NCBI GenBank assembly: GCA_963573305.1
Contig: OY754337.1
Span: forward strand, 49,489,164-49,553,163
Source: Pyrrhosoma nymphula
Lineage: Eukaryota; Arthropoda; Insecta; Odonata; Coenagrionidae
DNA: 64,000 bases
Direction of reading: 5' to 3'
Of this stretch, positions 45,991 through 56,879 are shown piece by piece. The translations under genes and the position numbers were made by a program. The stretch's first letter is position 1, and every line of letters begins with the position of its first letter. The notes below the pieces were generated by a model. The model was not told where the DNA came from, ran no database searches, and worked only from the letters and a program-made list of their open reading frames with translations.

Positions 45991-46260
45991 TAAATCCTTT
46001 ATACCTTCGCCTTTATTTCGACTATGTATTTATCCCTTGGTATTCCTCCCGGGACTATTCCCTCTATTTTTCCTTCAATTATGTGCTGCATAAGCACATT
46101 GTGCCTCAGGGACTGCAAAATCCATTTAGTTCTTCTTGTCTGTAAAGAATTCCGCATGGTCCTTTTCTCTTCTGTATACTTTTTCATCTCTTATTTTATC
46201 CGTTCATTTAATATTCAGCGTTCGCCTCCAACGCCAGGTTTCGAAAGCATAAAATCTTTT
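45985..46260 (-). mobile_element. LINE C-terminal relic
   Basis: The minus strand gives TDKIRDEKVYRRE and, in another frame, RRTKWILQSLRHNVLMQHII, then EGKIEGIVPGGIPRDKYI. These match the K-I-R-N-E-E-V, R-R-x-K-W-I-x-x-x-L-R and I-E-G-K-x-x-G-x-x-x-x-G-R-P-R blocks of a LINE C-terminus. It is frameshifted and truncated. Confidence 0.6.
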
Positions 46261-46824
46261 CTGGTTTGCTTTTCCAATGGTACATGCTTTTCCAATCTTC
46301 TCCATAATTATTATCAACAGGCGAAGGTACTAAGGATTGTTGGGTCCTGGGTGACCTCGCCTTTTCAAATCCAGGGTAACAAGGGACCCGTGGAGCGATC
46401 CTGAGGGGGTTGTTCGTGGGCCCTGCATCAGCAGCAGCGCGTGCCTCTGACCTAGAACAGAGGATTATCTGGGTGTGTGTGATATGGACCTGAGTGAGTG
46501 ATTCGGCGCAGGCGGGCGACTGGAGGTTTATCCCTTCCCCCTCCCGCCGAGTGATCTGCGTATGTTTAAAGGAGCCGCCATTTGGTTCGTCCACCCGCCG
46601 ACAGGTGCCACAGCCTCCCGGATGATGGCGTGGGAGCAATGGAGTATTGATGGTAGTCTCTCCTTTCTGTAGTCTCTCCCTATCGGTTTGAGTGATGGAG
46701 AAGGCCACCAGGAGGCAGCTCCATACGGCGAAGCGAGATTTCTTCCCCCGCGATTCAACGCGGGACTTTCATCACATGAATGTTATAAGAGCGACAATAC
46801 TGCAGAGGGAAAGAAAATAAGTGA

Positions 46825-46960
46825 AGAAAGTCCCCAGAGGAAGACCAAGAGACAAGTACTTGGGGCAAGTCAAGAGGAATACGGGGAAGAAGAACCATAG
46901 GGAAGTGAAGGAACTGGCATGGGATAGGGCGAAATGGAGGGCTGTAGTATACTAATCCTA
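46825..46960 (+). mobile_element. LINE extreme C-terminus
   Basis: The frame reads GRPRDKYLGQVKRNTGKKNH, then REVKELAWDRAKWRAVVY and a stop, the final segment of a CR1/RTE-type LINE protein (R-P-R-x-x-Y, then L-A-x-D-R-x-x-W-R). Adjacent sequence at 46270-46820 is GC-richer and open on the minus strand but resembles no known protein. The orientation is opposite to the neighbouring LINE relic. Confidence 0.6.
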
Positions 46961-46964
46961 GGAT

Positions 46965-48000
46965 TTTAATACTATGATCATGATGTTTCACGCAAATCAG
47001 TACACATAAAAACATCGCTCCAGTCAAATAAGTAAGCCAATTTAACAATAAACTAATGTAGCTGTGGATTCACGGATAAATGACTTGAATTTCATTTCAT
47101 TCACATTCTGACTACGTGTAGAACAACGCTTTCTCTATTTGATACGAATTACAAAATCCTACCTTTCCATGCTATTTTTATCACACATTGAACTTGAAAT
47201 TACATGGTGATAAAGGGAAGAATGGGAGAAAAATGGGTAAAATATTATTTTTCAACACAGTATAAATGTTTTATCCACAGAAGACTTCATAAAAAGCAAA
47301 AACTCCCGTAAAATTGATTTAAAATAAAATAGATGCATCTCATCACATTATTTTTGAGTAATTAACTAATTACTGTGAAAATTTAAGTCAAAATTCGGTA
47401 ATCCCATAGAAATCGCGCTACAGTTGGCTTCTATGGCTGGATAAAAATGTTCGTTAAATATATATTCGAGAAAAAAACTGCATATTTTGTACCTTAACTT
47501 TGGTTTCCAATAGGTAACACATGTCATCACGAAATCAGAATTTCTTAAACCAATTAAATAAAAACTGTGAAATTAGTAATAGTTTGACTCAAACAGTCCC
47601 GGCGGAACCTCTTCAAGTAAATCTGTTAAGTTATTCCAAATTTCGAAATTTTTCCGACGACGTAGGTAAATCACTTTCCTAGCCCCAAAGAAGATCATAA
47701 ACGGGAGAATAAGGCATTGGACAGAAATGTAATAAAATAAAACTGAAACTTTTTTATTTCTTGCAAGAATCAGGAAATATGGCAACAATAAATAACGGAG
47801 AACCTAAAAAAGTCATTCAATCCAAGAATCAAACGTCCAAAAAGGGCCAGATCTGCGACTGATCTAAGGGCTGATATAGGTAAGTGGTATGGGCCCCAAA
47901 CACGGAAAAATTTCCATAATAAGTTTTGCGAAATCGCAATCATTTGCGATAAATTACATTTTTTAAGATGCGATTGCTCATTAAGCTCAATACTTCAATA
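46965..48000. other. No gene recognised
   Basis: AT-rich with no supported open frame or repeat. Confidence 0.45.
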
Positions 48001-48002
48001 AA

Positions 48003-48225
48003 AGAATCATCATCATTCACGTATTCTACCAGCTGATAGGTAGGTTCTTGAACAGTGCCAATTCTGCATCCAAATTTCATAGGCATTGTCTCGCTTTCCC
48101 TCCTAAGGATATCCCACCCTCCCTCTTAAATTCTTCATATCTTCTACCTCCTCTTATTTCATCCAGAATTCCTATCCTCTTCTTTCCACTTCCACGCTTC
48201 CACCCTCAAATTATTTCCTCAGAGA
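48003..48225 (-). mobile_element. LINE 3' end fragment, same family as 35460-36806
   Basis: It is nearly identical to the 3' terminus of the 35.46-kb LINE: both contain TATTCTACCAGCTGAT, GGTAGGTTCTTG and TTGTCTCGCTTTCCCTCCTA, then the C-terminal coding region. An ATC-rich tail at 48000-48015 corresponds to the element's 3' end. It is severely 5' truncated. Confidence 0.8.
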
Positions 48226-48229
48226 GCAC

Positions 48230-49955
48230 TTGTTTAAACTAGTTAAACCTTCAATATTTTGCGTTCCTCATCCAACACAGATTTTTAGCCTCCATTTAAA
48301 TTGATAGATAATCAAGTCATGACACCTAATTGTTAGATAAATTTATTTCGTACTGTTCCGCCTTTACAAACGTGCTTGAGTTAGACGAGTTTTCGAATCG
48401 GAACCGCCGCGCCATCGAGCGGGGTAACGACGAAAGTTACCGTGAAAATACGAACCCTATTCATGTGCGAACCTCTCCTTCAAACGAGGGGCGCAGATCA
48501 CGGTTCTCCATAACGCGTGTGGTAGCGTCATCGCTATTGTTCAATTACGCTCATAAGAGCGCAAACGTGATCGTCATTCTTCAAATTTTTTCAGGTACGT
48601 CAAATCTCTAGCTTTAATTTGTGTAGTGCATTCTCAAGGCAGTAACTGTATGCATTGTCCTTCTAGAGCGAGTTGCGTTTAGGATAACGATAACGACAAC
48701 GCTAAAGAAGTATTCGTGATCCCACTACAGGCTAGTTATAGGGTGGCATAAAGCTAATCAACGTTCAAAGGTTTTTTTTAAGTGATACCAAAATATTGTT
48801 TCCGTTTAAAATATATTTGTATCTCAAACTTTCCCAAATGCCATGAATAATAACGCTATTTTTTAAAGTGCCGTGGATATTCAGAATTGTCAATTGGACT
48901 GGACAGGGAGTTTCATGAGAAATCTGCACAACTTCAGTAGGAGTTTAAGTTGAACTGAATTCTATTAACGTTTGCAAGTGGAATTTGACATTTCCGGTGG
49001 CAAAGCGAGTCGACCAATAGACATGAGCATGTGCAAATCAATTTACATTAATACCGAGAGGAGATAAATTTGCTTTTGTTAATTTCTGTAGATTTAATTG
49101 TTCATCTCCATTTGGCACAGACCCTCTCATGAAACACTTAGACGTTTGTAGGGAATTCACTGAACGATGGGGAGGCGATGTTATGTATTTTTTATCCCAT
49201 TAACATGGGATCACGATTTCTTAGTGACGGAGCAATGGCAACGCGAAACATTTTATTTTGCCCATTTTGCAGTTACCACGGAAACGCCGAAAGAAAAATC
49301 AGTCACGACCACCTATACTGCAACGAAGAAAAAGTGGTCTAAGTTGTACGCAAGAGTTGTATCTTTTGTTTTTGCACTTGTTTCATCCAATTTTTAAGAG
49401 AGTAACAGAAATTGTAAATCATTTCTTCTTTAAAAAAATAAATACCTACTTTTTAAGGAACTTTTTACTTTCTGGGATACGTAAAAATTTCAAGATACAA
49501 ATATAATTAGTAAATTTCATTTTCTTCAATTTCTTTTTCCTAATGCCAGTTCCGTGCATAATAGAGAGCCGTCCGTCTATGAGCTCATTTAGCGGTATCA
49601 CTTAATATGCCATATCTCAGCTAAGAATTAAGATGGAGGAATAATGTCAACAAGCGTGGAAACAATATTTAATAAACTGAATACTTTATATTCATCTACG
49701 CCTCATTTGAAAAATACTCATTGTTTTAATTAATTGATGAAAAACACTCAGCTTTCATGTCCAATCCAAAGATATTAAATGATTAGCGCAGCGTACATAC
49801 GCGTAAGTACCGCAGCACATCACAGAAATTTAATTCAAAACTCTTAAATATATGATAATACAACCCCATTTGAAGTCGTAGCTTCTTCATTGAAGATACA
49901 AATGCATGAAATCTGGAATCAGGGAAACTACAATCTTTTCGCACCATGTAACCTC
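48230..49955. other. No gene recognised
   Basis: A plus-strand open frame at 48330-48611 lies in a CpG-richer patch (48400-48560) and resembles nothing known. The rest is AT-rich. Confidence 0.4.
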
Positions 49956-49959
49956 GAAG

Positions 49960-50440
49960 AGAGATGAGGAATCAGTCACCTATGATTTTTTCCACAAGCA
50001 GCCATCAATCCTCTATATTGCTTCTCTACTACAAAGCATTGGTTTGCTACAGCACTCCAATCCTCTCTCCTATCCACCAAACGCCTACATATTTGTCCAC
50101 TTTGACGTTCTTCATAATTTGTCTGACGTAATCCATCCTTGCTATAATTCTTCCCACTCATTATTACTTACACTATTGTTTTCAGCTGACTACAGACTCA
50201 AAAAATGAGCCCATTAAGTTTGCCTCTTGGCCTTTTTTTCAAGAGTTTTTATTATATTTCTCTTTTCTTCAACTCCTCGTAGATCTTCTTCGTTGGTGAT
50301 TCTCTCGTTCAATTTGATCTTCATTATTCTTCGATAACACCAAATTTACATCACTTCCTATCTCTTTTGCTCTGCAGCTGTTAGTGTTGTCCACCCTTAA
50401 CTGCCATATAACCCTACATTAACTTTCAACGGTTACTCAT
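49960..50440 (-). mobile_element. LINE C-terminal relic
   Basis: Minus-strand translation gives MIWCYRRIMKIKLNERITNE (with stops nearby), EDLRGVEEKRNIIKTLEKK, then near 50100 RRLVDRREDWSAVANQ. This matches the M-W-C-Y-R-R-M-L-K-I-x-W-x-x-x-x-T-N-E-E block and the terminal A-x-R-R-E-x-W-R of another insect LINE family. It is decayed by stops and frameshifts. Confidence 0.65.
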
Positions 50441-50444
50441 CATC

Positions 50445-50995
50445 TGTCTGGCCGGATCGGCCAGGTGTAAATCATACCATTTTAATGAACATACTTATAA
50501 GAGGTCACTTTGGCATAGAAATATAATAATAATCTTATAGTTGTATCACTACTAAAAAGTAAAAATGATATAATGTTTTGTATTCGGCTATAATGTAGAA
50601 AAATGACAAAAATAGTTTCCTACAAATATTTTAGCCGGTAGTGGAACAAATGTTACAGGACTGCACACCCATAACATGGATATAAACCTTCAGAAGTCAT
50701 ACTTCACCTTAAACAGTGTCAACAAAACAATTTGGCGCACATGATAAAATCTAACCAGTGCTATGCAGCATACATTTAAGTAGGAAAACAGTCAAATTCA
50801 GTGGGCTATTGCATCAAAAACAGTAGAAAAAAGTAGTGTTCATTAGAGAACAGTAGAGTTTAGTAGGAGTCAGTTTAATAATCCTACCAAAACCAGTATA
50901 TATTTTTTGTTGAGAGATCGTGCTCCCAATATGCGTCATAATAAAGTGCTTCCTTACTTCAAGGCTTTGCAGTAAATGAATTTTCCATAAAGGCT
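50445..50995. other. No gene; short degenerate AGTAG/CAGTAG repeats
   Basis: About 50815-50880 has several CAGTAGA-like words in a row. No other feature was recognised. Confidence 0.4.
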
Positions 50996-50999
50996 AAGA

Positions 51000-51247
51000 A
51001 ATAGATAGAATAGCGGTAGAGTTATTGTACTGGCTACTGTCATTCACATTTAGGTGGCAGTATACATACTGAGGTGATTTCGTAACTGCAATGACTTCCC
51101 ATTCCTAAGGGGCTAGGTTTGAATCTCATTAGTGACATAAATTTTTCAAAAACTCCTAATCACACTTTGGGTCCTGCGTGGATTGGATTCCATTAATTTA
51201 CCCTGGGCTAGATGAGGCTACCCTCTTCCCTTAACCCAGCAGCTCTC
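51000..51247 (+). mobile_element. tRNA-related SINE, target of the RTE insertion
   Basis: TAGCGGTAGAGTTATTGTAC (about 51013) resembles a Pol III A box. AGGTTTGAATCTCATT (about 51115) resembles a B box, though spacing is wider than in a tRNA. The following 130 bp would be the SINE body. The RTE LINE inserted at its right side. The call rests on box similarity only. Confidence 0.4.
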
Positions 51248-51287
51248 ACTGATGCATAATACTACTTACTTACTTACTTCCTCGGCA

Positions 51288-51895
51288 CTATAGCCCGGTA
51301 TGGGCTTTGGCCTCCCTCAAGACGCCTGTCCATTCTCTCCTGTTCTGCACTTTCTCCCACCATCTGACAATCCTCATAGCCTTTATGTCTTCTTCCACAT
51401 CCTGCATCCATCTTTTCCTTGGTCTTCCTCTTTTTCTCTTTCCATCCATATTTCCATGTAGAAGCTTCTTAGGCATCCTTTCTTCACTTCTTTCAACATG
51501 ACCTAGCCAAGCTAACCGTTGGGTCTTCACAAATCTATGTCTTCGCCTCTGATAATATTTTCTATTTCCCTGTTTGTTCTTACACTCCAAGTTACCCCAT
51601 CTGTCACGGGGCCATATATCCTTTGCAAAACCTTCCGTTCAAATATCCGCAGAGCTTGCTCATTTCCAGCGGAGATGGTCCACGTTTTTGCTCCGTATGT
51701 CACGACCGATCTGATAAGTGTCTTATAGATCTTGACTGTCATCTCCTTAGATAGAAGAGTTGACTTCAGGAGCTTAATATTAGCAAAGTAAGCCCTATTT
51801 CCAGCCATTATCCTCTTGTTGATCTCTTCTGTCATTTAGTTCTTACAGTTTAAATTAGTACCGAGGTAACTGAAATATTTTACATTTTCAAAGTT
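51288..51895 (-). pseudogene. RTE LINE C-terminal region
   Basis: It continues the RT frame after the TAG stop: FSYLGTNLN, a second stop near 51840, MTEEINKRIMAGNRAYFANI, VVTYGAKTWTISAGNEQALR, IFERKVLQRIYGPVTDG, a frame change near 51530-51590, then RLAWLGHVERSEERMPKK and GRPRKRWMQDVEEDIKAMR, ending in HTGL and a stop. This is the conserved C-terminal extension of such LINEs. Its function is poorly known and it is probably involved in RNA binding. Confidence 0.85.
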
Positions 51896-51898
51896 GTA

Positions 51899-53110
51899 CT
51901 ACCCAAATGTAACATTTTGAGTCCATATTCTGTCTTCCGTGGCCGACATTTTCATGTATTTCGTTTTTCTCTCATTGATTCTGAGCCCTATATTCTTACT
52001 CTTCTGTTCTAAAATTTTGAATATTTCTTTCAGAGAATCCATACTCCGTGCCATTAGAACTATGTCGTCGGCATAGGCATAGGTCTGAGTAGATTTATGC
52101 ACAATTGTTCCCTCTAACCTCAGTTCTTTCATGGCTTCATGTAGACACAGATTAAATAGTACTGCAGATAGAGAATCTCCTTGTCTTACTCCAGTTGTTA
52201 TCTTAAAGGCTTCACTAGTCTTGCCCCCGATATAAGCCTTAGCTTGAGATCCTTCCATAGTCATATTTACCAACTTAATTAGTTTTTTTGGTATTCCAAA
52301 TCCCTCCAATGCATTCAACATTTTTCTTCTATTGACACTATCAAAAGCTTGCTGGAAATCAATGAAGAGCATATGTAGGTCAATGTTGTACTCATAACAT
52401 TTCTCCATGCATTGTCTCATTACAAAGATTTGGTCGGTTGTTCCTCTTCCCAGCCTGAAGCCACATTGGTATTCACCAAGGATTTCTTCAGCATACGTGT
52501 TAAGTCTCCTCTGCAGTATACAAGATAGTATCTTATAAGTGACATTTAGTAATGTGATTCCCCTATAGTTACTGCATTGCAACTTATCTCCCTTCTTGAA
52601 GATAGGGCAAATAAAACCAATCTTCCATTCCTCAGGCATCTCTTCTTTCTCCCAGATTTCACATATCAGTCTATGTAGGTTCTTTGTTAAATTTTTTCCT
52701 CCATACTTGATTAACTCCGGTACAATTTGATCTTCCCCTGGAGCTCTCCCATTCCGCTGCCGCTTTAACGACTCCTCCACCTCCTCAATTGATGGCCTGC
52801 TAATCTTGGTGTCCACCCTCTTGTCCAACATTTTTCCATCCTCCTCATCTATCTCATTGACATTCAGCAATTCCTTAAAGTACTCGGCCCACCTTCCCAG
52901 TACTTCTTCCTCTGTTCCTACCAACATCTCATTCTTATCCTTACATGCATTTGTTCTTGGTTGAAATTTGTTTGTCATCCGTTTGATTTCCTGGCATAAC
53001 TTTCTACTTTCATTCTGTGTGTTCAGTTCCTCAATCTTTTCCATATACCCCTTTAAGAATTGATTTTTCTTTTTTCGTAGTATTTTATTTGCTTGTCTTC
53101 TGCTTTCTTT
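51899..53110 (-). pseudogene. RTE-type reverse transcriptase domain
   Basis: The 381-codon open frame (to 53044) covers the RT: EEVLGRWAEYFKELLN and APGEDQIVPELIKYGG in the leading region, then WKIGFICPIFKKGD, CSNYRGITLLNVTYKILS, YQCGFRLGRGTTDQIFVM, MLFIDFQQAFDSVNR with the first aspartate, TGVRQGDSLSAVLFNL, and TYAYADDIVLMARS with the Y-A-D-D catalytic pair. A TAG at 51899 replaces a sense codon before the thumb. The upstream linker (53114-53470) is basic and helical and ends in a stop at 53114. Polymerase residues look intact. Confidence 0.9.
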
Positions 53111-53539
53111 ATATCATTCGACATTTTGTCTTGTCTCTTTCTGAATAGTGTTCCTTTGATCTATATTCTTCCTTTCTGTAGCTTTTCTGCACCCATTATC
53201 AAACCATTCATCATTCCTTGTTCTCTTTCTTTCTCCTTTAGTCTCCTTTGCAGCCTCTTTCATAGCCTTCTTTATATTAAGCCATTTTCTCTCTACTGAG
53301 TCAGTTACACTCAGGTTCTCTGCTCCTTCTTCCAGTTTCTTACCCAGGGTTTCCTGGTATTGGGCTACAGCTGCTGGTTGCCTGAACTTTTCCACGCTCC
53401 ACTGTATTCTCTTGGGTCCTTTAATACGTCCCACATTCGCAATTCTTTCCCTGAGCTTGGCCTTTACCAAATAATGGTCTGAATCACAGTTCGGGCCTCT
53501 TGCAGACCTTATGTCAACGACTGAAATGCATGTCTCCTG

Positions 53540-54186
53540 AAAACCAGAACGTGATCAATTTGGTTGACCACTCCTGTACCTGCCATTTTCCATGTTCCCT
53601 TATGAATATCTTTGTGTGCAAAACAGGTACTTTTGATTATTAGCCCTTAAGCTTCTGCCAGCTGGCTTAGCATCTTTCCGTTTTCATTTGTTTCGTTATG
53701 TAAAGAGTGTTTTCCAGCTACATGCTGCAAGAAGTCCTCTCCTCCTATTTTTGCATTGAAATCTCCTAGGAGAATCAACACATCATATTTAGGTATCTTG
53801 CTGCATTCTCTATCCAGTTGATCATAGAAAGCATTCTTCTCATCATCATTAGCATCTTCTGTGGGTGCATAAGCTGAGATGATAGATAAGTTTCTAAAAC
53901 GTCCTTTGAGCCTTATCTTACACATTCTATCCCCCAAAGGTTCAAACCCTAAGCAGCTTTGCTTCATTTTGTTATTAAGGATAAACCCTGTTCCACATTG
54001 CTCAGTTCCCAGTTTAGGCCCACTACAGAACATTGAGTAGTCCTTTTTATCCACTCTTCCATTTCCGTTCCATCTTATTTCTTGTAACGCCACTACATCA
54101 ATCCCATATTTCAATACTTCTTCAGCGATCTCTGCCATTTTTCCAGCTTTCAGCATGGTCCTTACATTCCATGTAGCTAAGGTCAA
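53540..54186 (-). pseudogene. RTE-type APE endonuclease domain
   Basis: It begins MTLATWNVRTMLKAGKMAEI, where the WNVRT asparagine is the metal-site residue of APE-like nucleases. It continues with DVVALQEIRWNG carrying the catalytic glutamate, then ISAYAPTEDAN and ILLGDFNAKIG with the GDFNA motif. The main open frame stops at 53647 (TAA after QLAEA). Continuing sequence encodes STCFAHKDIHKGTW and VNQIDHVLV, the final S/T-x-x-H and D-H blocks, followed by a frameshift near 53540. All catalytic motifs are visible. The product would nick target DNA to prime reverse transcription. Confidence 0.88.
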
Positions 54187-54235
54187 TTATGCATTCCGTT
54201 TTCAAGTTCCTGATCGTTTTCCAGGGTCATCATCC

Positions 54236-54491
54236 TTAAATCCGTCCATATTCCGAGGCTTCCTTATGGGTTTCGTAACAGAACATTTTTTTACGGTGTG
54301 GGGTTGTTAGCCCCACGCCCAACCCCCAACCTGGAGGACCAGGGAACCTCTTTTTGTCTGGCCTATCCCCCTTGACCTGTCCGGCTTTGGAGGCCCTACC
54401 AGGAGCTTTCGCTCCCGCCGGCATAGCTCTCAGGTTCGCTTAGGCACGCAAGCCCCCTCATCACTACAAGATAGAGATACCAGCGAGGGGG
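54236..54491 (-). other. 5' leader of the RTE LINE
   Basis: GC-rich 5' segment with an open minus-strand frame (AGKAPG-like start; PGPPGWGLGVGLTTPHRKK near its end) before the endonuclease. Such Gly/Pro-rich leaders occur in related LINE copies. It may be 5' UTR rather than coding. It ends at the 5' target-site duplication (54492-54507). Confidence 0.5.
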
Positions 54492-54780
54492 ACTGATGCA
54501 TAATACTGGTGATAATATACAATTTCTAATAAAAAAAGGTAAACAGTTTGTATAATATGATATGATTCACACTGTAGTTCTCTAACCCACACAGAAGAGG
54601 ATATTCCATGAATATTCTATAAATTTCATAAATTTCAGTCAGATTGAGTACTAAGGCTAGGTCTTTTTTGATTGGCTGGAAGCCGATTGTTAACTCCGGA
54701 GACCGTTAATCAGCGGAGGCTTAGCTCTTACGTACTTAATTCTTTTCATAATCGGATTCTAAGCATTAAGCTGATGTTAT

Positions 54781-55060
54781 TTACTGGATCCGCGATTGAA
54801 ATTTTTATCCTCCATCTGAATCTCAATGGCCTCTTTAGTTAGTCGATCCCAAACATTTTCTGAACGCCAAAGAAGTTTTGCGTCGTCCCACTTAATCCTA
54901 TGGTCCAAATTAATGCTGAGTTCAACTACCGCCGATTTCTTTGATTGACCAAGCCTGAAATATCTGCGGTATTCCTTCAGTCACGTGGTAATTGTTCTAC
55001 CCGTCTCACCCACGTCGGCTTGGCCACATTCACATGGGAAAGGCCATTCTCGAACCTGCC
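54781..55060 (-). pseudogene. Penelope GIY-YIG endonuclease fragment
   Basis: Minus-strand translation: WPFPCECGQADVGETGRTIT, a stop, LKEYRRYFRLGQSKKSAVVE, INLDHRIKWDDAKLLWRSEN, VWDRLTKEAIEIQMEDKNFN, then RGSSK and a stop at 54781-54783. It has the C-E-C, (Y/D)-x-G-E-T-G-R-T, H and W-x-R-x-x-K-E-A blocks in the Penelope order. One in-frame stop and loss of the reverse transcriptase show it is a truncated relic, on the opposite strand to the two other Penelope fragments here. Confidence 0.75.
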
Positions 55061-55459
55061 AAAATCCATGCAATCTTCCCTACGTACCTAGACCGCCATG
55101 GGCAGAGATTACATCAAAGTCACGTCACCACTTACGCCGGAAGTGTGAATATTCTCTACATGCAGAGAGAACAGATTGAGTGAATGAAAAAGCAGTCTTG
55201 TGCTCAATGATCCATTCGTTAACAAGAATTTAAGAAGCATCTACCCGGTGTGTTTAGCACGTGGTCCCTCCTACACCCGAAATTTTGGCAAAAATGGGAA
55301 GCCTGCAAACCCTGTAAACGAATCGGAGAGATATTTCAGCCAGTAAACACTTCACTGAGAGCTTTGCGTTATTAATTTCCGTTATACATTATGTTATTTC
55401 TATGTGTTTATTGGTACACATATTCAGCAATTTTCTCCTTTCAGCATTTCTGCAAGTTA

Positions 55460-56458
55460 GGGGTCGTACATAGACTACGTTACCGTTTTCGGTGATTCTT
55501 TACCCCTTTCCCCCACCCCCCTTCGTTGACAACCGTAGTATTTTCCCCGAACCCCCTCCCCCCCGACATGTTGTCTCTACAAATGAAGCTTTCAATTCAA
55601 AAATATTTTATCAAGTATTGAGCGAGTTTATTTTTAGGGAGAGGTTGATAGAAAAGTTTTGTCACGAGGTCGCTTTTTAAGGTGGTTTGAGCGAAATAGT
55701 TCCCTAGTTATAATGGAGACCATATTCAATTTTTTTTTTAATTTCAGCATGCCTGTAACAAGTATGAAATAAATATTGTTATATTAATGGCTCTAAAAAC
55801 CCTTCAAAACAGCAGGTTTCTCTTGCGATTCTGTATAAATTACTTCGGTGAGTAGTATATTAATTTTTATAAATAGTTGAGAAAACATGCAAACTATATA
55901 CACCGTTAGTTTTTTGACGAAATCTAGGTGCTAGAAATTCCTTTTTTTAATATTCTCCCTCTGGAGCGCACAGCCCTAATCTATCCCATGTAAAACAGCT
56001 TGCATTTACAGGCAAATTGTTCGAAGAGTAGTTCGGCAAGGGGTTTATATTTTGATATCATTGGAAATATGAGAGTTATTTTCCTTGAAAATTTTAAAAT
56101 GAGGTAAAATTAATCAAATTCTAGGTGAAGTGATTTTTCACTCAAACTACCTTATCCCGCGAGAAGGTTAAAATATTAGCAATTTCATGGTATAAAGACT
56201 TGCAACATTGTCGAAGCAATAGCTCAGTAATATTGAGTTAAAAGTAGAAGCTTGGGGTGTATGAAACAACGCGGCCTTCCTCATGTTAAACCTTGTAGTA
56301 TTGTCGACGCGATGTTGACGAGTAAGAAACGTAAACACGCGCATTGTAACAGTACGTTTCTTTGAGAGAACCGCCCCCTCTCTCCCTCGTTACCCGCCGT
56401 AGGTTTGAAGGCGACCCCCTCCCCCCATAAGTTGGTACTTTAGTTTATACACGTCCCC
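55460..56458. mobile_element. 1-kb terminal-inverted-repeat element with C-rich subterminal tracts
   Basis: The left end GGGGTCGTACATAGACTACG and the right end (other strand) GGGGACGTGTATAAACTAAA form imperfect inverted repeats. CCCCCTCCCCCC-type tracts follow on the left (55500-55565), with similar tracts near the right end (about 56380-56430, same strand). The internal kilobase has no recognised transposase, so this is probably a non-autonomous DNA transposon. Superfamily not determined. Confidence 0.55.
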
Positions 56459-56879
56459 TTGGTTACGTCTTGATTTAAACGTGAACAAAAGTGAGGGTAT
56501 TGGATAAATCTTGTTTATTCTCAGTAATATTGCATTAATAGTCATACTATGTGGCAATATAGGTTTCAATTAATTAATACCATATTACTGTTATCGTGAT
56601 GTAATGATATTTCCTCAGACTATCACGGAATTGCCATTTAAAAGTTAGTTCTCGAAGTCAGATTATTCCTCGGAAGCGGCCGCATATATAAGGCTTTCTC
56701 GACGCAGAAGTTTATGTGATGCGAGAAATTGCGTGTAGAGCCGTAGGATAGTAGGACATGCGATATAGATTCAATATAGTTAGGTAGGCATAACGTAGAA
56801 TAATTAAATACATTTAAGCATGCCATCGCGTAATATTGACATTCGTAGTCTTTAGTGTCATTTGATGTGGAAAGCCTTT

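Larger units (their letters stand above)
51264..54491 (-). mobile_element. Full-length RTE-type LINE with 16-bp target-site duplication
   Basis: ACTGATGCATAATACT occurs at 51248-51263 and again at 54492-54507, exactly bounding a 3.2-kb minus-strand element. The 3' end (low coordinate) carries short AAGT-type tandem repeats, as RTE elements do in place of poly(A). Content from 5' to 3': a short GC-rich leader, APE-type endonuclease, linker, reverse transcriptase, C-terminal domain. Length and order match the RTE clade. A few stops and frameshifts make it inactive, but structure is complete. Confidence 0.92.

Noticed and set aside
46208..46820. Open minus-strand frame of 167 codons
   Set aside because: Its composition is GC-richer but no domain is recognisable; its low-coordinate end overlaps a LINE relic in another frame.
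48330..48611. Plus-strand open frame in a CpG-richer patch
   Set aside because: No similarity to any known family and no splice or promoter evidence.
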